Assembly: GCA_003485715.1 (NCBI GenBank)
Contig: DNIF01000049.1
Span: 1-10,645 of the forward strand
DNA from: Gammaproteobacteria bacterium
GTDB taxonomy: Bacteria; Pseudomonadota; Gammaproteobacteria; UBA7966
Direction: 5' to 3'
DNA length: 10,645 nucleotides
A program made the position numbers and the translations under genes. The notes under the pieces were generated by a model. The model did not search any database. It was not told the origin of the DNA and worked only from the letters and a program-made list of their open reading frames with translations. Positions 6,347 to 10,645 of the stretch are shown here, piece by piece. The stretch's first letter is position 1, and each line of letters begins with the position of its first letter.

Positions 6347-7168
6347 TCAGACCCCGTCGGGCGACGTACGTGCCGCCCGCCACAGGCGAAAGGCGATCAA
6401 GGCAAGGATCAGTACCCCGGCGAGCCAGAGTGTAGCCAGCGCGTTGACGACCGGACTCAGACCGAGCCGCACCTTCGAGTACACCACCATGGGCAGGGTG
6501 TTGGCACCGGGCCCGGAGACGAAGCTCGCGATGACGAGGTCATCGAGCGACAGCGTGAAGGCCAGCAGCGCACCCGCCATGACCGCGGGTGCGAGCAACG
6601 GCAGCGTCACCGTGAAGAAGGCCGCGAGGGGCCCGGCACCGAGATCGAGCGCCGCCTCCTCCAGCCGCGGATCGAGGCGCTCCAGCCGGCTCGACACCAC
6701 CACCGTCACGTAGGCCAGGGCGACGGTGGCATGGGCGATCACCAGCGTCGTCACACCGCGCCCGGCCGGCCAGCCGATCAGCTGTTCCAGACTCACGAAC
6801 AAGAGCAGCAGGGAGAGACCCAGCAACACCTCGGGCATCACCAGGGGCGCACCTGCCAGCCAGCCGACCAGCAGGCGCCCACGGAAGCGCCGGTGGCGTG
6901 CCAACGCGAGGGCCAGCAGGGTGCCCAGCACGGTGGCGAGCAGGGCAGACATCAGCGCCACACAGAGGCTCAGCCAGGCCGCTTCGAGCAGGGCGCGTTC
7001 CTGCCAGAGGGCGGCATACCAGCGGAGCGAGAAGCCGGCCCAGACCGTCACCAGCTTCGAGGCGTTGAAGGAGTAGACCACCAGCGAGACGATGGGCAAC
7101 CACAGGAACAGCGCACCGAGCAGGAAGCCCAGCAGGGCGGCGCGCGAGCGTGGCAGGGCCCCGCGCAT
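6347..7168 (-). CDS. potI: Polyamine ABC transporter permease PotI
   Basis: 273 residues: the second inner-membrane permease of a PotFGHI polyamine importer. It has about six membrane helices, the first at about 11-32. The N-terminal SFNASKLVTVWAGFS (33-47) closely matches my recollection of E. coli PotI. The EAA loop that docks on the ATPase is at 170-194 (EEAALDLGAGPLAAFF, then TLPLLAP). A loop with LDDLVIASFVSGPG (208-221) is also typical of PotC/PotI. ATG 7168 shares one base with the potH stop (TGATG) and is preceded by GGGAG (complement at 7176-7180) at seven bases, so the two permeases are translationally coupled. Its partner is PotH, and energy comes from PotG. No key motif is missing. 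Confidence 0.95.
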   Translation of the reverse strand: MRGALPRSRAALLGFLLGALFLWLPIVSLVVYSFNASKLVTVWAGFSLRWYAALWQERALLEAAWLSLCVALMSALLATVLGTLLALALARHRRFRGRLLVGWLAGAPLVMPEVLLGLSLLLLFVSLEQLIGWPAGRGVTTLVIAHATVALAYVTVVVSSRLERLDPRLEEAALDLGAGPLAAFFTVTLPLLAPAVMAGALLAFTLSLDDLVIASFVSGPGANTLPMVVYSKVRLGLSPVVNALATLWLAGVLILALIAFRLWRAARTSPDGV

Positions 7169-8127
7169 CAGCGGTCTCCCCGGGGGGCCGCCGGGGCCGG
7201 AGCGGATCGCCTGAGTTCAGTGACGACCTCCCAGGCCGCGCGCAGCAGGCCCGGGAGCGCCACGAGCAGCAGCATGCACACGGCCACCGCCGCGGCCTGC
7301 GGCCAGGCGCGGTTGGCAAAGAATTCCTCCCACAGCACCTTGCCCAGCATCAGGGTGTCCGCCCCACCGAGCAGATCCGGGATGACGAACTCACCGGTCA
7401 CTGGAATGAACACCAGCGCCGAGCCGGCGACCACACCGGGCCACACGAGTGGCAGCGTGACGGTGCGGAAGGCCGTCCAGGGCGTGGCGCCGAGGTCGGC
7501 GGCGGCCTCGAGCAGACTGCCATCGAAGCGGTCGAGCGCCGCATAGAGCGGCAGCACCATGAAGGGCAGGTAGGTGTAGACCAGACCGATCTGCACGGCG
7601 AGGTTGCTGTTCATGAGCGGCAGCGGGGAGTCGATGAGGCCGAGGGCCAGCAGCATCTGATTGATGGGGCCGCGGCCGGCGAGCAGCCCGGTCCACGCGT
7701 ACACGCGCAACAGGAAGCTGGTCCAGAAGGGCAGGACCACCGCCAGCAGCATCAGCGCACGCCAGCGTGCCGGGGCGGTGGCCATCGCGTGCGCCATGGG
7801 GAAGGCGATCAGCAGGCAGATGAGGGTGGTGCTTGCGGCCATGCCGAGCGAGCCGAGCAGGGCCTCCAGGTAGAAAGGGTCCTCGAGAAGGAAGGCGTAG
7901 TGCTCGAGGGTCACATTCACCCGCAGGCCCTCCGCGGCATCCCAGACGAGGATCGGCGTGTAGGGCGGCATCGCGAGCGTCTGTTGCGCCAGCGAGATGG
8001 AGAAGACGATGGCGACGGGCAGGGCCAGGAATACGCTGAGCCAGGCGAGCGGCGCGGCCAGCAGCCAGGCCAGTCCGCGGCGGGAACTCAAGGGGCGCAC
8101 CGCACGCTCCGCTGGAGACGCTGCCAT
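7168..8127 (-). CDS. potH: Polyamine ABC transporter permease PotH
   Basis: 319 residues: the first inner-membrane permease of the polyamine importer. It has a cytoplasmic N-terminus of about 18 residues, a first helix at about 19-43, and further helices at about 95-115, 123-148, 175-197, 228-250 and 277-300. PFWTSFLLRVYAW (133-145) and the EAA loop (206-230, LEAAADLGATPWTAF then TLPLVWPG) are characteristic of PotB/PotH, as is FIPVTGEFVIPDLLGG (240-255). ATG 8127 is chosen because GGAG lies seven bases upstream, inside the end of potG. A longer reading from 8214 would add 29 Arg-rich residues that overlap potG. It starts four bases after the potG stop and overlaps potI by one base, so the operon is tightly coupled. 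Confidence 0.95.
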   Translation of the reverse strand: MAASPAERAVRPLSSRRGLAWLLAAPLAWLSVFLALPVAIVFSISLAQQTLAMPPYTPILVWDAAEGLRVNVTLEHYAFLLEDPFYLEALLGSLGMAASTTLICLLIAFPMAHAMATAPARWRALMLLAVVLPFWTSFLLRVYAWTGLLAGRGPINQMLLALGLIDSPLPLMNSNLAVQIGLVYTYLPFMVLPLYAALDRFDGSLLEAAADLGATPWTAFRTVTLPLVWPGVVAGSALVFIPVTGEFVIPDLLGGADTLMLGKVLWEEFFANRAWPQAAAVAVCMLLLVALPGLLRAAWEVVTELRRSAPAPAAPRGDR

Positions 8128-8131
8128 CGCC

Positions 8132-9253
8132 CTACTCCGCCAGCGGCACGAGGGCCTCGGCGGGCCAGTCGCAGCAGACCGCGTCACCCCAGCGCAGACC
8201 CTCGGCCGCCACATGCGCCGTGTTCAGGCAGGTGGCACGCAGTGGCACGCCGGTCGTGGTGCGGATGAGGTAGTTGGTGGCATCCCCGAGGTAGGCGATC
8301 TCCTCGATCGTCCCGGCGACGGCGTTCTCGACCGCGGTCGCCCCGCCTTCGCTGGCCACGCTCAGGCGTACCTTCTCCGGACGCAGGGCCACGGCAACGG
8401 GCGTGCGTCCGCCCGGCAGCGGTGCAGCCGGCAGACGCAGCCGGCAGCCCAGGGCGAGGGCCTCGCAGCGCCAGCCCTCCGGGCCAGCCACGAGATTCGC
8501 GACCTCGATGAGGTTCACGCTGCCGACGAAATCGGCGACGAAACGGCTCGCCGGAAACTCGTAGACCTCGCGCGGCGTGCCGACCTGCACGATCCGACCC
8601 CGGTCCATGACACCGATGCGGCTGCCGAGCCGCATCGCCTCGTCCTGATCGTGGGTGACGACCAGGAAGGTCACGCCGAGGCTCTCCTGCAGGTTCACCA
8701 GTTCGAACTGGGTCTGTTCGCGCAGACGCCGATCCAGCGCCCCCAGCGGCTCGTCGAGCAGCAGCAGCCGCGGCCGCTTCACCAGCGCCCGCGCCAGCGC
8801 CACACGCTGTTGCTGGCCACCGGAGAGCTGCTGGGGCAGCCGCCCCTCGAGGCCCCCGAGGGCCACCCGCGCCAGCATCTCGCCGACCCGTGTGCGGATC
8901 TCCGATCGCGGCAGTCCCTCGCGCTGCAGGCCATAGGCGACGTTCTCCGCCACCGTGAGGTGTGGAAAGAGCGCGTACTGCTGGAACATCAGATTGACCG
9001 GCCGGCGGTAGGGCGGGACATCGTTCATGCGCTGACCGGCGATGAAGATGTCGCCCGCGCTCGGCACCTCGAAACCGGCAAGCAGCCGCAGGAGGGTGGT
9101 CTTGCCACTGCCCGAGGCACCGAGCAGACAGAAGATCTCGCCCGCCCCGACCGCCAGCGAGACATCCTCCACTGCCCGCACCTCGCCGTAACGGCGGCTC
9201 ACGGAGCGAAGCTCCAGCGCCGCCCCTCCGGCCACGTCCGCGCCTTTTTGCAT
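8132..9253 (-). CDS. potG: Polyamine ABC transporter ATPase PotG
   Basis: 373 residues; it powers uptake by hydrolysing ATP under the PotH-PotI channel. All ABC motifs are intact: Walker A GASGSGKTT (45-53), Q-loop Gln91 in FQQYALFPH, signature LSGGQQ (143-148), Walker B LLLLDEP (163-169), D-loop LGALD (170-174) and H-loop His201 in VVTHDQDEA. A C-terminal TOBE regulatory domain (about 280-370) includes VALRPEKVRL. The sequence around VPPYRRPVNLMFQQ and the C-terminal WGDAV, together with gene order, favour PotG over PotA. ATG 9253 is chosen because GGGAG lies seven bases upstream. A GTG at 9277 overlapping the potF stop is possible but has no ribosome binding site and would add eight residues. 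Confidence 0.95.
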   Translation of the reverse strand: MQKGADVAGGAALELRSVSRRYGEVRAVEDVSLAVGAGEIFCLLGASGSGKTTLLRLLAGFEVPSAGDIFIAGQRMNDVPPYRRPVNLMFQQYALFPHLTVAENVAYGLQREGLPRSEIRTRVGEMLARVALGGLEGRLPQQLSGGQQQRVALARALVKRPRLLLLDEPLGALDRRLREQTQFELVNLQESLGVTFLVVTHDQDEAMRLGSRIGVMDRGRIVQVGTPREVYEFPASRFVADFVGSVNLIEVANLVAGPEGWRCEALALGCRLRLPAAPLPGGRTPVAVALRPEKVRLSVASEGGATAVENAVAGTIEEIAYLGDATNYLIRTTTGVPLRATCLNTAHVAAEGLRWGDAVCCDWPAEALVPLAE

Positions 9254-9260
9254 CGCCTGT

Positions 9261-9265
9261 CTCCC
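9261..9265 (-). promoter_or_regulatory. potG ribosome binding site
   Basis: On the minus strand this reads GGGAG, seven bases before ATG 9253 and just past the potF stop codon. It favours ATG 9253 over the overlapping GTG 9277. Confidence 0.6.
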
Positions 9266-9273
9266 GAGGGCAC

Positions 9274-10401
9274 TCACCGCGCGCGACCGGCTTTGAGGCG
9301 CGACCAGGCCCGGTTGATGCGCCGCTCGAATTTCGGCCCATGGGGCAGATTAGCGACCAGCCGGGCGCGCAGGGCCGCGTCAGGATAGATGCCGGGGTCC
9401 ATGCGGATGGCCTCGTCCACGAGCGCCGTGGCCTTGAGATTGGCGTTGGCGTAGCGGACGGCGTTGCTCACCTCCGCGATCACCTCGGGCCGCAGGACGA
9501 ACTCGATGAAGCGATGCGCATTGCCGGGCTGCCGCGCGTCCTTCGGGATGGCGAGGACGTCGAACCAGACGAGCGCGCCCTCCTCCGGGATCACGTACCG
9601 CAGTGTCTGGACGGCGGCGGCCTCCTCGGCGCGGGCACGGGCCATGAGGATGTCGCCGCTGTAGCCCAGGGCCAGGCAGATCTCGCCGTTGGCGAGGTCG
9701 TTGATGTACTGCCCGGAGTGGAAGTAGCGGATATGCGGGCGGATGGCCTCGAGGGCGGCGAAGGCGCGATCCAGGTGGGCCGGGTCCTCGCTGTTCGGCG
9801 GCAGACCCAGACCGATGAGCACCGAAGGGATCACCTCCATGGGCGCATCCAGCAGGGCGATGCCGCAGTCCGCGAGGCGGGCGGCGTTGGCGGGGTCGAG
9901 CAGCAGTTGCCAGCTCGCCGGCGGCGTGCCGCCCAGGCGCTCTTCAACCGCGGTCACGTTGTAGCCAAGGCCCGTCGTGCCCCAGAGCCAGGGGACGACG
10001 TGGGCATTGCCCGGATCGTAGGCCGCGAGCGTGCGCATGACCTCGGGATCGAGGTTGGCGAGGCCCGGCAGGCGCGCACGATCGAGGGGCTGGAACACCC
10101 CGGCCACGATCTGCCGCGCCACGAAATGGGCCGAGGGCACGACGATGTCGTAGCCGCTGCGCCCGGCCAGCAACTTCGCCTCCAGCACCTCGTTGGCATC
10201 GAAGACGTCGTAGCGCACCCGGATACCGGTCTCGGCCTCGAAGGCCGCGATGGTGCCCGGGGCGATGTAGTCGGACCAGTTGAGGATGTTGAGGACCGGC
10301 TCCTCGGCGGCCACGACCGGGCTCGCGCTCACGAGCAGAGCGGGTGCGAGAAGGCAGCCAAGCAGGCGCGCGACGGCGACAGGCCAGCGGCGTCGGGACA
10401 T
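9274..10401 (-). CDS. potF: Periplasmic polyamine-binding protein PotF
   Basis: 375 residues: the periplasmic receptor that delivers a polyamine to PotH-PotI. A signal peptide with an Arg-rich start and hydrophobic core ends near VVAA (29-32). The mature protein aligns throughout with E. coli PotF: NWSDYIAP (41-48), YDVFDANEVLEAKL (64-77), VPSAHF (88-93), VFQPLD (102-107), LLDAPMEV (183-190), YFHSGQYINDLANGEIC (226-242), YANAN (317-321) and a C-terminal NRAW. Expected ligand contacts Trp42, Ser43, Asp44, Ser90, Glu189, Asp250, Asp281 and Tyr317 are present. Other pocket positions differ from E. coli PotF: His92, Tyr247, Trp279 and Asn351, some of them resembling spermidine-specific PotD. The ligand could therefore be putrescine, spermidine or a related diamine. 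GGAG lies ten bases before ATG 10401. It is the first gene of the pot operon. Confidence 0.95.
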   Translation of the reverse strand: MSRRRWPVAVARLLGCLLAPALLVSASPVVAAEEPVLNILNWSDYIAPGTIAAFEAETGIRVRYDVFDANEVLEAKLLAGRSGYDIVVPSAHFVARQIVAGVFQPLDRARLPGLANLDPEVMRTLAAYDPGNAHVVPWLWGTTGLGYNVTAVEERLGGTPPASWQLLLDPANAARLADCGIALLDAPMEVIPSVLIGLGLPPNSEDPAHLDRAFAALEAIRPHIRYFHSGQYINDLANGEICLALGYSGDILMARARAEEAAAVQTLRYVIPEEGALVWFDVLAIPKDARQPGNAHRFIEFVLRPEVIAEVSNAVRYANANLKATALVDEAIRMDPGIYPDAALRARLVANLPHGPKFERRINRAWSRLKAGRAR

Positions 10402-10449
10402 TGCGGGGAGACTCCGGGGATGGCGCGCCGCAGGCGTGCGCAGACCGTA

Positions 10450-10478
10450 ACGCTACGAAAGGCGGGGCCGGCTGTAAA
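10450..10478 (-). promoter_or_regulatory. Candidate sigma-70 promoter for the pot operon
   Basis: Reading the minus strand, TTTACA (complement at 10473-10478) and TAGCGT (complement at 10450-10455) are separated by exactly 17 bases and lie 49 bases upstream of the potF ATG. The -35 match is five of six to TTGACA, but the -10 match is only three of six, so this is a weak candidate. Its placement in the only sizeable gap upstream of the operon supports it. Confidence 0.35.
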
Positions 10479-10530
10479 GCCTCACTCGATCAAGGACGTG
10501 CGGGAGAGAGGGAGCAGTGTTCCTGACACA

Positions 10531-10549
10531 GGCCCCTCCCGCAGGGGTT
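10531..10549. other. GC-rich hairpin upstream of potF
   Basis: CCCCT (10533-10537) pairs with AGGGG (10543-10547) around a five-base loop; two G-T wobble pairs can extend the stem to seven. It sits between the candidate pot promoter and the heptamer array. It could be the terminator of a gene beyond the right edge or a regulatory structure. No convincing T-run is present on either strand. Confidence 0.3.
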
Positions 10550-10572
10550 GGGTCCGGGCGAGGATGTCGATA

Positions 10573-10645
10573 GGTCACGGGTCACGGGTCACCGGTCACG
10601 GGTCAAGGGTGACGGGTCACGGGTCACGGGTCACGAGTCACGGGT
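10573..10645. repeat. Tandem heptamer array, consensus GGTCACG
   Basis: Ten complete 7-base units in strict phase plus three bases of an eleventh, running off the window edge. Six units are exact (starting at 10573, 10580, 10594, 10615, 10622 and 10629). Four each differ by one substitution: GGTCACC at 10587, GGTCAAG at 10601, GGTGACG at 10608 and AGTCACG at 10636. There are no indels. The unit length is not a multiple of three, and the array lies outside any gene I can support. Function unknown; total length unknown. Confidence 0.95.

Noticed and set aside
6191..7546. Long plus-strand open frame opposite potI/potH
   Set aside because: Low-complexity Gln/Arg/Gly-rich translation antisense to well-matched permease genes; a by-product of high GC codon bias.
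7997..9388. Long plus-strand open frame opposite potG
   Set aside because: Antisense to an ABC ATPase with every motif intact; no recognisable domain in the plus-strand reading.
10573..10645. CRISPR array
   Set aside because: The units are seven bases and directly contiguous, with no spacers.
10573..10645. Coding repeat giving a Gly-His-Gly-Ser-Arg-Val-Thr heptapeptide
   Set aside because: The plus frame from 10573 is open, but there is no start codon, ribosome binding site or flanking coding signal within the window.

Overview
The window is high-GC bacterial DNA with dense, mostly co-directional genes, many GTG starts and overlapping or nearly abutting genes. TruD and a PotF-PotG-PotH-PotI set that resemble the E. 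coli proteins point to a gammaproteobacterium. I cannot name the genus. I see no rRNA, tRNA, insertion sequence, integrase or CRISPR array.

Layout. Plus strand, 1-3548: an exported DUF302-type protein (91-606). Then come three genes that look like one membrane complex: a four-helix MotA/TolQ/ExbB-type proton-channel protein (685-1428), a single-helix partner with an intramembrane Asp and a large extracytoplasmic domain (1433-2056), and a small two-helix membrane protein of unknown family (2165-2686). A membrane-anchored FHA-domain protein follows (2880-3548). Minus strand, 10401 down to 3582: potF, potG, potH and potI form a tight polyamine ABC importer operon (10401-6347). After it come an exported glutathione-peroxidase-like protein (6297-5734), a short FAD/NAD oxidoreductase-like protein lacking several hallmark residues (5650-4709) and truD (4631-3582). 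The plus and minus blocks converge at 3548/3582, only 33 bases apart. The right edge (10573-10645) is an in-phase array of a 7-base tandem repeat that runs off the window. No stretch longer than 300 bases lacks a gene.

How the parts work together. PotF should capture a polyamine in the periplasm, PotH and PotI form the membrane channel, and PotG hydrolyses ATP. GPx and the flavoprotein-like protein sit between this operon and truD and may share its transcripts. The first two plus-strand channel genes have the architecture of an ion-driven stator or energiser (as in ExbB-ExbD, TolQ-TolR, MotA-MotB). However, the partner has no OmpA-like peptidoglycan-binding domain, and no TonB, flagellar or Tol-Pal genes are nearby. 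This is the best candidate for an undescribed system here. Also notable are the PotF ligand pocket, which mixes PotF-like and PotD-like residues, the missing motifs in the oxidoreductase, and a Gln-to-Asp change in the GPx active-site tetrad.
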